Below are positions 51,590 to 63,120 of a DNA stretch of 64,000 nucleotides, in pieces; positions within the stretch are counted from its first letter, which is position 1; every line of letters begins with the position of its first letter. A model generated the notes under the pieces. That model was not told the DNA's origin and searched no databases. It saw nothing but the letters and a program-made list of their open reading frames with translations. Source of the DNA: Rotaria macrura (lineage: Eukaryota > Rotifera > Eurotatoria > Philodinida > Philodinidae); contig OENT01000845.1 of NCBI GenBank assembly GCA_900239685.1, forward strand, positions 2,604 to 66,603. Reading direction: 5' to 3'. A program made the position numbers and the translations under genes.

Positions 51590-52002
51590 TTAGTCGAATA
51601 AGCCAAAGCCCTGAAAAACAGAGAACATGAATAAGAGACAACGAACATTGAAATATAAAACTTTACCATTTCTTCATCTGATTCCTCTTTTTCTGGTTTC
51701 TTCTCTTCTTTTTTGGGTGCTTCTTTACCAGCAGCTTTCTTATCATCAGCAGGAGCTGCTGCAGCAGCAGTTGTTGCACCTTGAGCAGAAGCAGCCATCG
51801 GCGCCGAGCCAACGTTCTTAATAAGATCAGTAACACTAATACCTTCTAATGCACCAGCGAAAAGACCAGGCCAGTACGATTCAATTTCATAATTGGCAGC
51901 TTTTAGGATAGCTGCAATTTTATCACCTTTGATATCAACTTTATCATCAGCCAAGATAAGTGCTGCATAGATGCAGGCGAGTTCATCATTGCTAAGGGCC
52001 AT
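51590..52002 (-). CDS. RPLP1: 60S acidic ribosomal protein P1
   Basis: Two exons on the minus strand (51667-52002 and 51590-51610) encode 118 residues. The N-terminal dimerisation domain ([20 protein letters not shown] ... FAGALEG) is followed by an Ala-rich hinge, a Lys/Glu-rich stretch and the universal P-protein tail EESDEEMGFGLFD. The intron (51611-51666) cuts the tail after Met, so the last 21-bp coding exon supplies only GFGLFD plus stop. P1 pairs with P2 and P0 in the ribosomal stalk and recruits elongation factors. The acceptor-like TTCTTTTCAG ending at 52041 leaves a 38-base leader before the ATG. Poly(A) signal on the minus strand at 51575-51580. Confidence 0.96.
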
Positions 52003-52040
52003 TTTCTATTATTTGTTGGTGATAGTAGAAGAAATTTGAT

Positions 52041-52199
52041 CTGAAAAGAAAAACACATGAGAATAAGATTCATACAAGAGATTATCGTTAAACATCAAAA
52101 CAGAACACAAAAATATTGCATAAATTTCTTCGTTATTGTTTGTTTTTTAAATATATATATATATATACTGTTTAAAATTATGTACAAAGATTCTAGAAG
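52041..52199 (-). promoter_or_regulatory. Short myotubularin-RPLP1 gap with TATA-like run and acceptor
   Basis: Only 159 bp separate the myotubularin stop from the acceptor-like TTCTTTTCAG before RPLP1. A (TA)n run at about 52151-52167 may serve as a TATA element for RPLP1. No canonical AATAAA for myotubularin is visible on the minus strand in the gap. Confidence 0.4.
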
Positions 52200-55100
52200 T
52201 TAAGTCATGAACGTTGCTGATGCTTGAGCAGCATTTGATTTCGATTGTGTTGACATATTTGTCGCTGTTGTTGCTACGGGACTTTGATAAAGTGTACCAG
52301 ATAGTATGCGTGGCTGTTGTTCACCATCTTGTCGAATGTGATTAAATTCATCGGTGAATTTTTTTCGTAAATTAAATAAAGTCGTATAACGTTGTGTTAA
52401 AACATCCTAATAGAAATAAATCAATAAAGAAAATATAAACATATGAAATACAATGATAATTACTAAAGTCGAACGATAGCCAGGCATGTAACGACAATAG
52501 TAATTTTTCCATAATTTAATATGACGTGATGAATTATTTGGGATTAAAACTTTATCGGATTTCGGTGTGTAAAATGGATTTAAATATGATGTACGATCAC
52601 ATAAGATAGATGTCCACGCTGACATGGTATGTTCAGATACTCTCGATTCAGTGCGTATTTTGTCAGAATTAAGTAAAAATGTACCATATTGACAAGAATA
52701 AAGATTGTCAGCGATTGTGATTAATAATTTTTCATTGAATTCAAATGCCGACGGAAACTAAAAACAAAGAATAGAAATGAAACCGACTACTAATATCAAT
52801 TAATTATTTCATCATAGGTTGTAATTACTGGAGTTTTCAAGGTCACTCGTTCTATGTAAGTGTCAATGAAAAACGAATGCAATGATTCTCAACAGTAAAA
52901 AAAGAAAACTTTAACTCCTGAAACCCAAATTATGATGGCGCTAGCCCTATACAACCAAGAGCATAATTTAATTATGTTTGTATTCAAGAAAATAAAGTCT
53001 CTTTAATTCCAGTCAAAAGACAGTGATATTCTGGTACAATAAGATTTCTCGTGAGATCCTATGCCTCGATATGAAATTTTGATTTTCCAAAGTCTTTTAG
53101 AGCCAATAGTTCGCTGAAACCAGTGACGTAGATAGAAGTTTTCTAAGAATAAGTCATGCGTCCGGAATAAACGGCGTATTTTCTCCAAACTAGTTGAATT
53201 CTCATCAACGTGTAAAGGTAAGTGATGTGCCTCTATTTTTCAGATTTACCTACAAAGTGTATCTACTTATTACAAACATTATACCTGTTGCAGTAATTGA
53301 AATGTACAATCAAGAAATTGAAGAAAAACTGGAGATCGTTCCGAATCACTTTTATCTCCATGGCCGATACGCTAAAAATAATGCGAAAGTTTTACAATAT
53401 ATATTCATTATCGATTATTTTCTTACTAGAAAAAATTTATGTCCAAAACTAATCCATTCTTTTTCAATTAAAATCATATAACCATTTAATGTTCTATAAT
53501 GTGCATCGAGCATTAACATAGCTAACGAAGTTAACTAAACGAAAAACATGAGACGTGGAAATAATAGCTAATGATATATTACTTGTGCTGTTCGATCCCA
53601 TCCATCCGAACAATGAACTAAAACAGAACGTTTTTCTCCGTGTACTAATGAGACTAAACGAATAGCAGCAGTTAAAATCGCCTAAAAACAACAACGATTA
53701 TCTTTTTTTTGATGATATTATCCTTATATTTATCTTACTCGAATATGAAATAACCAATTCGAATTTTCCAAATCACTCAACCATGATTTATCTTCATGCG
53801 CTGCATTACGTATGGCAGCATGTAATTTTCGTAGACTGAAAAAAAAATATACATAGATAAAAGTTTTTCTATACGTGTAAACTAACCTTTCTCTCATGAC
53901 ATGAATATTTTGTATATTATGAAATTCCAATTCACAATTCGGATAATCTTCGTATCCACCACCATTGGCCATATTAGCCATTGCATTGACCTTTGGACGT
54001 GCATCAAGTATAACTAATTTGAAACCTTGATTAACATTAGCATCAGCTATTTTTCGTAATAGCTCAATATCATCGTCACATGTTCGATTAGCTAAGCCCG
54101 TTAACGGTTGACTTGATCGTGTTATCGTTGCATAAGTTTCACGAGAATACCAACTAAGAACCTTTCAGGGAAGAAAAAAAAACAATAAATAAAATTTCAA
54201 AGAACAAACAAATAGTTTTATGTACTGGTATACGATTTCGACTACGAAACTCAGCTACACGTGGTAATTTTGCTGGATCAAAACTGGACGGAAGAACAAG
54301 TATATCTGGATAGGTATCGCACAGTGCATAGTTTTTATTTATGTCAGCATTTATTGTCCAATGTGGATCAGAATTTTGTTGAATACCCTTAAAAAAACAG
54401 ACGTAAAATAGAATAAATTATGTATTGTAATTAGATTTTTTTGTGTTCTTGCAGAACAAAATTTTTATTTCGGGTGACAAAAAGCAAACATACATTCTTA
54501 CTGACTGTAAGCTATGAATTTCATAAAAGAAAACAAAAGAAAAGAATGGTTGTTTGTTTTTGTATTTTGTCATGGAACTTACCATTCTTGTATAGTCTTT
54601 CATTTTATTGTACAGTATCCAACCTTCATCGATTTTATTTGGACAGAATTTTTTCTTGTAATCATATGCGAAAAACGACTAAATAAAAGATTGAAAATTT
54701 TAGTTCATAGTGTACAATTTAATTGGATTGATGCAAAGAAAACCCAGCGAGCATGAACATTCAAATCTCTCCTGTTGCATCCCTATGACCTAGATGCTGT
54801 CTCTGAATTGCGAAGAAAAAAAAACAAAGAATCTGGCATTCGTGAGCACCATTGATTTGGAAAGCAAATAAATCAATCAATAGTTATAAACGTAAAATTG
54901 TATGGTTGAGAAAATCTTATACATTTCATCTGTATAATCATAAACCTTCTTGTTTCGGTCATACATAAGAACCCTTATCAGATCTTGAGTGCGACTTGTG
55001 TATAGCACAAGATCGTTACATAAATTCTTTGTTGGACATGTTTCGCGTTCTATGTACAACACAAGTTTGGCATAGCGCGACGCTCGGTTCTGGCTTACCG

Positions 55101-56660
55101 TTGTTTGCACCAATGGCATGAGCCGTCCTAGTTTGAACAGGCACTTCGAAAATAGGTGTAAAGTATGCGTTTTAGTAGCAATACTAATAAAATTGTATAC
55201 TAGCCAAACTATTTCATGCAGTTCCACTCTACCCGATACTAATGCACATTCCGATGCACGTGGGAATTCTTAAAAGTTCCAGATAGTTGTTATTAAAAAC
55301 TCTACGAACTAAAATAATCTACGCTAAAGTCAATACTAATGATATCTTATTCGTTATGATTCAAATGGTAAGCATTAATTTAATAAGAAAAATCATACAA
55401 ACACACGTTTTATTCAGTACGTTACCTACGTTAATGATTACCATTTCATGTTACGATAGACTCCGACGACTTTCACAGAAATTTCTATAACGACTATAAA
55501 TTAATTCTAGGCAAGAGACTTATATTTCATTGTTCTAATACTCTAGAATTCCTAGTTTTCGAAATTTCAAGGATTCAGGAAAAAAAAACCGTTTCGTAAT
55601 TTTTCTGCGTCATCGCCGAATAAGTCCATTTCGAAATTCTTACACTAAAAAATTGCAGCGAATTGTTTGTATCTGCTTTACTGATGGAGAACGGAAAAAC
55701 AAGACGAGTCAAATGATCAAGTAAGTTTCGCCTTTGATTTTGTTCTTTGGCATTTCCAAAAAAGAAGTGACGTAAATCCTAAAGTTAAACGAACAGTTTC
55801 TTTCTCAAGTCAAAAACAAACGCGTTTTTATTATTTACTTTACAGTTAACTTCAATTCCATATGCAGCAGCATCGTTTATATTACTTCTTGCTTGTCCAC
55901 CAATCTTTTCTATCTGACTTATCATACCAATGGGAACATCAACAAGTACCTAGAACGAAAAAGGTTCCAAATGAAATTAGCTAAGGGATCGATTCTTCTT
56001 ACTTGAGTGGAATCCGCCGTTTTTGTAACGAACATGAGACGATATTTTGTTACGACTAGTTCACCACGATACGGTACCGATCGATTATTTGTGCGATAAG
56101 TTATATCTGAAAAATGGTACGGTTTTTTTTTACTCGATTCCATGGAAAATAAAGATGTCTCGAAAAATAATAACCTTCTCTTAATTTAATATCTTCTTCT
56201 CCTGGAAGAAGTTTTATTGGTAGTGATAATTCATAGGTATGAGCAATTGTTGGCTGTTGTTCAGGTGATACCACCATCTGTTGACGATCAGCTACGTATC
56301 CTCTTGCAGAGCTCTAAATGTAAAATACGTTGAACTATATAACGTGATTCAAAAGTATAATCTCGAAAAATAAACAAAAGTAGGTAGCAATACTGCAAGT
56401 CAACTATTGAGTCGTTGAAAGACATACAAAGAACTTACTCCCATGACTATTGAAGTATTTTGATATGATGAACTAGGAACGCATTCATTTGATGATGATA
56501 TCGATGAACCATCATCTCGTGTTCCAAAGCCCATTTCAACGGCACTGTTCGGTGTTGGTTTCGAATGTATTAATGTGGCCATAGGAAAACGACGAACATC
56601 GTCATCACTATTTGAATGTGTTAATTTTTTCGTCGAATCACGATGAACATCGCGAGACAT
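52200..56660 (-). CDS. Myotubularin phosphoinositide 3-phosphatase (MTM1/MTMR1/MTMR2 type)
   Basis: Fourteen exons on the minus strand: 56439-56660, 56175-56313, 56003-56106, 55839-55949, 55644-55778, 54583-54678, 54226-54387, 53887-54161, 53739-53835, 53583-53681, 53427-53534, 53285-53371, 52464-52757, 52200-52406. They give 711 codons in frame; MTMR2 has 643. A Ser-rich N-terminal tail is followed by a PH-GRAM domain (about 100-200, [14 protein letters not shown]) and the phosphatase domain with [31 protein letters not shown] and the intact CX5R site [11 protein letters not shown] (470-480), so it is predicted to be active on PI3P and PI(3,5)P2. [20 protein letters not shown] and [15 protein letters not shown] sequence follow, and the tail is poorly conserved. 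The donor at 56174 (G|GTTATT) is weak. The start at 56660 is chosen as the first ATG in the exon; an upstream in-frame extension to 56801 exists. Confidence 0.93.
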
Positions 56661-58850
56661 ATCGCGATAATTTTCAGCTTGAGAAAAATATCGACGATCT
56701 GATTCAATACGTACAACAATTGAAAATGGAAGACTTGTATATAAATAAACATTTGTAATTAGTGGATGGAGGAATGATTGGAATACAAATAAATTAGTCA
56801 AGATAAGAAAATAACGTTTAATAAAATATAATTTGAAATTTTTGAATGAAAAATATGACTTATATCAGTGGAGTTTAGAAAACAATTTTGCTTTGTTTTA
56901 TTTTTTGTTCAAAAGATGTCGTCAACCTACGCATCACTCTTTTCTTCCAATAAAACATCTCGAATGACAAATATCGCTACACAATCGCTTCAAACTTAGA
57001 TACCTTCATGAAAACATCTTGAGCTATTTCGATGGAGTATTGGACCAGACACTGCACCTATTTACCTAGTAGTTATGTAATTTTCTATGCTTCTTCTGAC
57101 ATGAATGGTTAGATTACGATGGAATAAGACTAAGACGACGTATACTAATTGTAATTGTGACATACCTATGTAAATTTCTGTCGAACTCTTTACCCACCAA
57201 TAATAAATGTAATTTCGTAGAACATAATAACTCTTCGTCGTGAATGACAAATTATGTTTACGACCGAAAGTCTATACGAGATGAATTCTTTATTTTTTTT
57301 AATGCCAACTAAGTTTTGTACTTGTAGAGCGACGGTGGATCATTAATCACTGTATCCACGTATATTGTAAAAGACATCCCGTTTACGTGTATTCTGTTTC
57401 TAATGTAAATATCATGAACGAGAGTGTTACAGACTGCGATGCTCAGTTTTACACCATCCTATGTTAGGGATTCAACAGTTCGAATTTTCAGTAAATACAA
57501 TCTTCGTTTGTTTAGCTACCCAGAAGTCAACTAACACACTGGTTTAGTAGACTATCCGTGACGGAAAAATTTATTCGATGCTGTTTCGAAGCAATAAATA
57601 GTAAAAACAATTCGTTAGTAGTGGAAAAGAAACTTGTAATCGGTAGAAGAAAAATACATGTAACTGTTGCCAACAGTTTTTATTGGGTTGCAGTGTCTCC
57701 AATCTTAGATGTACGAGTCTATAGGTGAACATGAATGATCAAAAATTTTATATACTGGAAGCATGCGCAAGGCAGTGAGGTTAACACACTGGAGGTGTAG
57801 GTGTACGAATGAGTGTCAGCCTTGTAATAACTCACTCTTCATGCACACCCCACAACCACCATTTTTTAAAATAATACGCATAGAGTCATTCGTTTTGTTT
57901 TCAAAAACGACTTTTTCATCAAGAAAGTTCCTACTTCCCAAGGAGACAGGAACTTCGAAACACGCGTTTGAACGCCACAAAAAATAATTTTTTTGGTGTT
58001 TAAACGCGCACTTTAAGAAGTGGTCGTGCAATTCCGTTTGATTTTGCTTTTCTGAACGTAAAACGGTCAAAAGTTTTCGTGCGACAATATCTATCGGCGA
58101 AAACCATTGAATTCCTTATTTTACTTGCGTGTAAACACGCAATTTCTGGAACTTGCGCGTCTACGATTTAAATGTGTTAATATCAAACGTTTTCCGGTAG
58201 CGTTTATTTCTCTGTTTTCACAGCATGATATAAGTTACATGATAATATCCAAAAAATACACACTGGCAGTGTGAAAACATTCAATATTTTTTAGCGTGTT
58301 CCGTCCGGAAAAAGTAAACGTCATTAAATTAACAATTTTTAGATTTTTAGCGTTTTCTTCACCAAAATTGATCACTCTACTTGCATCCACGATTCGTTAG
58401 CGTTTTCACTGCTCTTAAATTGTGCTAAGATATTTTCTGTGTGTGCGCACACATAGTATTCAAAGAATCCTATCGTTTAAACGCGTGTGTAGAAAAAATG
58501 CTCTATCAATGACCGAAACCCACTAATATCATCGTTAAAATGCCTATTTTTTTCCACACAAATTAAGATGCATCGTTTAAAAGCACGGCGTGTGGAATTT
58601 CGCCCCATTTACACACTCTCCTTTTAACAGTCTTAAAACTATTGAAACGCTAGTGTCATCTCAGTATTCTTCAGAGAATTTCACTCACAAACGGAGGTGA
58701 TAAGAATTGGGAAACACTCATTTTAACTTAGAATGGGACTTTACAAATTCTTCTTCTTCGATGTGTACCGCAAAATTGTTTTTATTATTATGAAGTTCAA
58801 CTTAAACAACTTAAGCACATAGTAATCGGATCCATAGCTACTCAGAGAGT
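56661..58850. other. Intergenic region with CG-containing repeated words
   Basis: No gene supported. From about 57,960 to 58,640 the composition changes: CG-containing words related to AAACGCG/CGCGTTT recur (near 57963, 58000, 58125, 58475), including a TTGCGTGT-AA-ACACGCAA inverted repeat near 58124-58141 and TTTAAACGCG twice. This looks like a decayed element, but no ends were found. Confidence 0.4.
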
Positions 58851-58948
58851 GTGTAGGGTGTGGGTGCGATTGGGTGTCGATCTGGATGTTGCTAAAGAAA
58901 AATTGTTCACAGGGAGAGCCACGGTCCCAAACCCACACCCATACCCAC
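58851..58948. repeat. Inverted telomere-like repeats, G-rich then C-rich
   Basis: The + strand reads GTGTGTAGGGTGTGGGTGCG with a following TTGGGTGTCG at 58851-58880, then about 40 bases of unrelated sequence, then CCCAAACCCACACCCATACC and CAC up to 58948. The two halves are TGTGGG-type repeats in opposite orientation, with their G-rich 3' ends facing each other. Confidence 0.7.
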
Positions 58949-58964
58949 TAGAGTACACAGAGAT

Positions 58965-59160
58965 TACATGACGACTCCTCACAAAATACTCGAGTTTACA
59001 TGGCGAGTACTTGATGGTCGTGTTTTGATACTCAGATCCTAGAACGAGTACTACTAGTGAGTATTCAAACCCCATGAATACTCATGAGTTCTCGTGACAT
59101 TTTTCAGCGCGAATACTTTTCGAGTACTACCGTATGAGTACATTCACTAGGGATATAATA
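58965..59160. repeat. GAGTACT-rich patch
   Basis: The hexamer GAGTAC or its variants and reverse (ACTCGAG, GCGAGTACTTG, CGAGTACTACTAGTGAGTATTC, GAATACTCATGAG, TTTTCGAGTACTAC, ATGAGTAC) recur at least seven times in under 200 bases, many forming short palindromes. It directly abuts the inverted telomere-like repeats. No longer repeat unit can be defined. Confidence 0.55.
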
Positions 59161-61454
59161 AAGATCAGTGGCTTTCATGTTACACATCTTTTTGAGGTAA
59201 AAGCTATCTTTCAGAAGAAGCTGTGGCGAATTTCGGTGACCGAAGAAACTAATTATATTGACTGAATTTTAACTAAAATTTTCTGCTCACGAAAAAGTTC
59301 ATTCAATAAATAATCACTGTTTAATCCTACGTTTTTGTTCATTTTCTTTACTCATCTTGAAGATGAAAAACATACAGGTGTTATTAAATTCTCAGTCTAC
59401 TTGGAGACCTTATTAGAAGTTTGGACGAATATTCCATCTAAAAATTGTTTAGGCAATAGATCTCATGGTCTTTGTTATAGAGTAATGGTTGTTTTGTCCA
59501 TGAATTAAGTTTTTCTCAAAGCATGAAAAATTTCAAAATTTGTTTTTTTTCGGGACTTTTGCGAGAAAGTCACGTTTTCTGGAAGAGGGGATTTTGTCCC
59601 AGTGAAGTACTTCTATATGTAATGAGGATCAAATAGTTGATTGTTAGTAAAAGCTTCTAAACAGAAATTCGTTTCGATAAGCATCTTTTAACAATAAAGT
59701 TTAAACGGGTTAAAATTTAGCAAAATAATCATGAATCGAGAAGAAATTCCTTTAGATAAAAGTTCTTTTAAATTTTTTAATTTAGTGTATGCACATTGTA
59801 AATGAAGCACTTTATTAAAATCAGAGTATGGATCAAAGTACATCTCAATGATGACAAAGTTATTGTGCAACATTTATTTTACGTAAAATAAAGCCAGTCA
59901 CCAACAATCCATCAGCCTTTGGTGTTTCAACGAAAAACAATAATTTATGGATTGAAATCGTTCTCTTTGCTATTTATATGCATACCTATGTAGTTGATAG
60001 ATATCATTAACTTCATAAGTGTTTACGTTCAAATTCGTGTGCTTAGTTTTGAGCATGAGGATACATAGCATGAAAAAACTATTTACTGCTGCTGAGTGAA
60101 CTATCAGTAATGGCTATATCTTTCATCTTTTCAGCTCTGTGAAATGGAAAACATTGTAGTGAACCATCATTTCTTCGAAAGTACATTGAAAATAAGTGGA
60201 ATACATGTTCCCATGAGCCATTTACAGTTACATTTATTGAAAGAACTCATTGAATTTGTTCAATGTTTTATTTAGTACAATCATTTCGATTGTCGTGCAT
60301 ATGCTAAAAGATTGAAAGAGCTTTTATTTAAATGTCTATTCGACGAATAATTAGAAGTGTGACCGATCGCTTCAATAACATTATTGGGCTTCTATCAGTG
60401 TGCAAAACACACTGTGGTTACCTTGCATTGACTCTTGAAGATTTAGTAAAATGGAATATTTTTCTTTTTGAAATACAATTGAATCCATATACTATTTGAG
60501 AAACACTTTGCTAATACGAGCAAGGTCAATTACTTTAGAAGAATCGATGGCAAAAAAGTAATTATACCAGAGAAACATTATTAAACGACATGATATGGTC
60601 AGTATATTTCATTGACGATATTAAATAAGTTTAAACATACAGTGATACAAAGACAGTAGATTTTGAATGGAAGGATTATTTTTCACTGTTTAAGAAGAAC
60701 GAGTTTTCGGTGTCTCATTGTATTTGAATCAGAAATTAAAACTATCCTCACAAAAGTTCGTAATTTATTATATCTGCCACACATTTAGGTATATTTCGAA
60801 AATGAAACATGCTTGCAATAATCTATGAATAAATTTCCCAGTTAAACAAGAAAAACATCATTTCTCTGTCGATTATTAACCTATTGCAACACCCATGTAT
60901 TGATCTTGAGCATTTCACAAAAGCGAGTATCGAAGAATTGTGAAAAAAGTACTAGTTGATATTTATTAGTCGAAGATCTATTTCCTTCTGAAATCTATCG
61001 TCTGCAGATCCGTTGGGTCCAGTGCAAAGCGGCCAAAACGTATCGCGTGCCCGGCCCGAAGGCATTTTTTTAACAAACCTTTTATCCAGAATTAATCTTA
61101 AAGGTCAATACCGTACTTCGAAAGACATCTTTAAAGAGCACGCCACAGATTAACTAGTGAATTAAATGACATCAGATCATTGAAATGAGAAACATAACGA
61201 TAAATTAACAAATACAATGACCATAAGAAAATAAATAAACAGATTGTGCATATTAAAAACCTAGTGGATTATTGTGCTGTATAACAATACTTTGCTAGAA
61301 GTGGCTATGAAAAAACGTTTTGATCATTACTCGATCTGATCCCATTTACAAAAGTTCACAGAAGAAAAAAATAGAATTTTGTCGGGTCTGCCCGTCCCAG
61401 TAAAAACGTTCCTCCGGACCAGACCGGTCCGTTTCGAACCGTGGTACACAACCA
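59161..61454. other. Degenerate intergenic region
   Basis: No intact gene. A GC-rich patch at 61010-61066 (GCGGCCAAAACGTATCGCG, CCCGGCCCGAAGG) and another at 61381-61440 (CCGGACCAGACCGGTCC) stand out from the AT-rich background and look like pieces of transposable elements. The minus-strand frame at 59688-59873 has no supporting structure. Confidence 0.4.
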
Positions 61455-61718
61455 CCTGAAACAGCAAGTGGTGCAACACTTGTTCAATGTATTGCTCAAA
61501 TAAATATTCCAAATCTTCCAGAATTAATAAATTGTGCTATTTAACAAGAATATCATCAGATTTATTTTTTAATTAATCACATAACTAAAAGATCAGATAA
61601 TGAAGTTCAACAAGCAAAAATTAATTTATTTCAAGCTGCAAAAAATGAACCTATGTATGGTTGCTTAAGTGGAATTAATGCACTTTTAACCATTATTCAT
61701 CATGATAAGCACATTTAG
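61455..61718 (+). pseudogene. Unrecognised protein-coding remnant with an internal stop
   Basis: Eighty-eight codons of protein-like sequence (PETASGATLVQCIAQINIP, EVQQAKINLFQAAKNEPMYG, CLSGINALLTIIHH) are broken by one in-frame TAA at 61542-61544 and end at TAG. The regular, helical-looking composition over both halves suggests one decayed frame. It follows the GC-rich patch at 61381-61440 directly. I cannot name the parent family. Confidence 0.4.
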
Positions 61719-61929
61719 ATTTTTTATACGAAAACAAAAGAAAACTTATTTTTATTTAAATATGAAAATCAAAAAACAGATAAATGAATAGAGAATTTTA
61801 TTTGATCATTTCATTGAAATATGCTTGGAAATCGCATCATTAACTGCTTCAATAGTTAGTTCAGCATCACATGAAGGAATGATGCCGATGGAACTTACTA
61901 ATAGTTTATCATTTATTGTATAATTTTAT

Positions 61930-62243
61930 TTAAAAAATCATTCGACCGATTTGTTTTTCTATAATAAGTGGGAAAGATGTAAATTCTAATGGACAAATAA
62001 CATCACCAATGTTATTAGTATGTTGGTGGAGAACAATTAAAGAAATTTCATTGCTATTCAGTCGTATAGACATATCTTCATGTTTATGATTGACACTGAA
62101 ATAAACGAGAAGTGAATTTCTTTTCCTTCTTTTGGAAAAATTAGTATATCCATTGATTGATTTATTTTTTTTTCCACAAAGAACATATATATGAAACAAT
62201 TAAGAGTAAAGAATCTTTCAAGATAATCACAACTGAAGATCAT
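61930..62243 (-). pseudogene. Possible frameshifted remnant
   Basis: Two overlapping minus-strand frames read as one protein if a frameshift near 62100 is assumed: DILIFPKEGKEIHFSFISV in one frame, then NHKHEDMSIRLNSNEISLIV and GDVICPLEFTSFPLIIEKQI in the other, ending at 61930 with AATAAA right after. A short intron cannot be fitted between them. The family is unknown; it could also be chance. Confidence 0.3.
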
Positions 62244-62408
62244 ACAATTTCACAGGAAAAAGAATTAGTCAACTAATACACAAAAAAAACAAGATTTTTA
62301 TAACACAAGTACAATGGTAAAGGTAAACAAAACCAAGAAGTAATATCCTAGCATAGTTATTAATGATAGTGTCTAATTAATGAAGTTGAGTATAAACCAA
62401 ATGTAAGA

Positions 62409-63120
62409 TTAGTTGAACTTGGGTTTTTTAATTTTGGATCCTTCTGTATGCTGCAATTTTTTTTTGCATTTTCCACTGATTTCACGTTCAATTGCACCAG
62501 TCATATCAGAAATCAGTGTCGTAATAATATAGTTCGTTTCACGTGCAAGTCTATCAGTTAATAACTCAATGTTTTGCTGCATTTCTCGTAATTGTGTTTC
62601 GTTTTGCTGAACTGTTGTTGTTAGTTGATCGACCTCGATTTGCCAGTCGGCATTGTCAAACGCCAGTTGATTTTGAAGTTCAATGACTTCTCTCGGTGGC
62701 TTCGGATCGATGTTCTAAAATATTAAAAGTTACGTTTTCTTTTTCTTCTACATCGATAAATTTAATATGATGTATCGTCTTACTTCTGGAAAATGATTCA
62801 CCTATTGCGTTAGCATCTCCTATACAATCATTTTCCAGATAATAGAAATCAAATAATTGCAAGTGAGATCTTTGTAAGCGATTCTAATCATTTTTACTGG
62901 TCAAAAAGTTGACGTCGAGATAAATACTTCTGTCAACGCAACTGATTCGAAAAAGTTCATTCATTGTTTAAAAACAAGAAATATTTACAACAAAAAGCAA
63001 CGAACAAGTTCAAGAAGAGGTCAAAAAATTAAATTCGGGATACTCGTACAGGATGAATGTTGTTTCGCACAATACCCTTCGGGTAAGTTGACGTGATGAT
63101 CTATCACCAAATACTGCCAT
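62409..63120 (-). CDS. Candidate small coiled-coil protein, 116 aa
   Basis: Two exons are proposed on the minus strand: 63076-63120 (MAVFGDRSSRQLTRR) and 62409-62714, which join in phase to 116 codons. The second exon is clearly protein-like, with GC content above its surroundings. It starts after a good acceptor (TTAATATTTTAG) and forms a heptad-like coiled coil (DQLTTTVQQNETQLREMQQN, IELLTDRLARE), ending in a basic tail (GSKIKKPKFN). The first exon and the 361-bp intron with donor GTATTG are weaker, and another donor (GAA|GTAAGACG near 62789) is out of phase. It may be the 3' part of a longer or decayed gene. I do not recognise the family. Confidence 0.4.

Noticed and set aside
53003..53188. 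61-codon frame in the myotubularin intron
   Set aside because: The flanking conserved exons (53285-53371 and 52464-52757) join in phase without it and match the family.
57763..58070. Overlapping frames on both strands
   Set aside because: No homology pattern or splice structure; they lie in the degenerate CG-word region.
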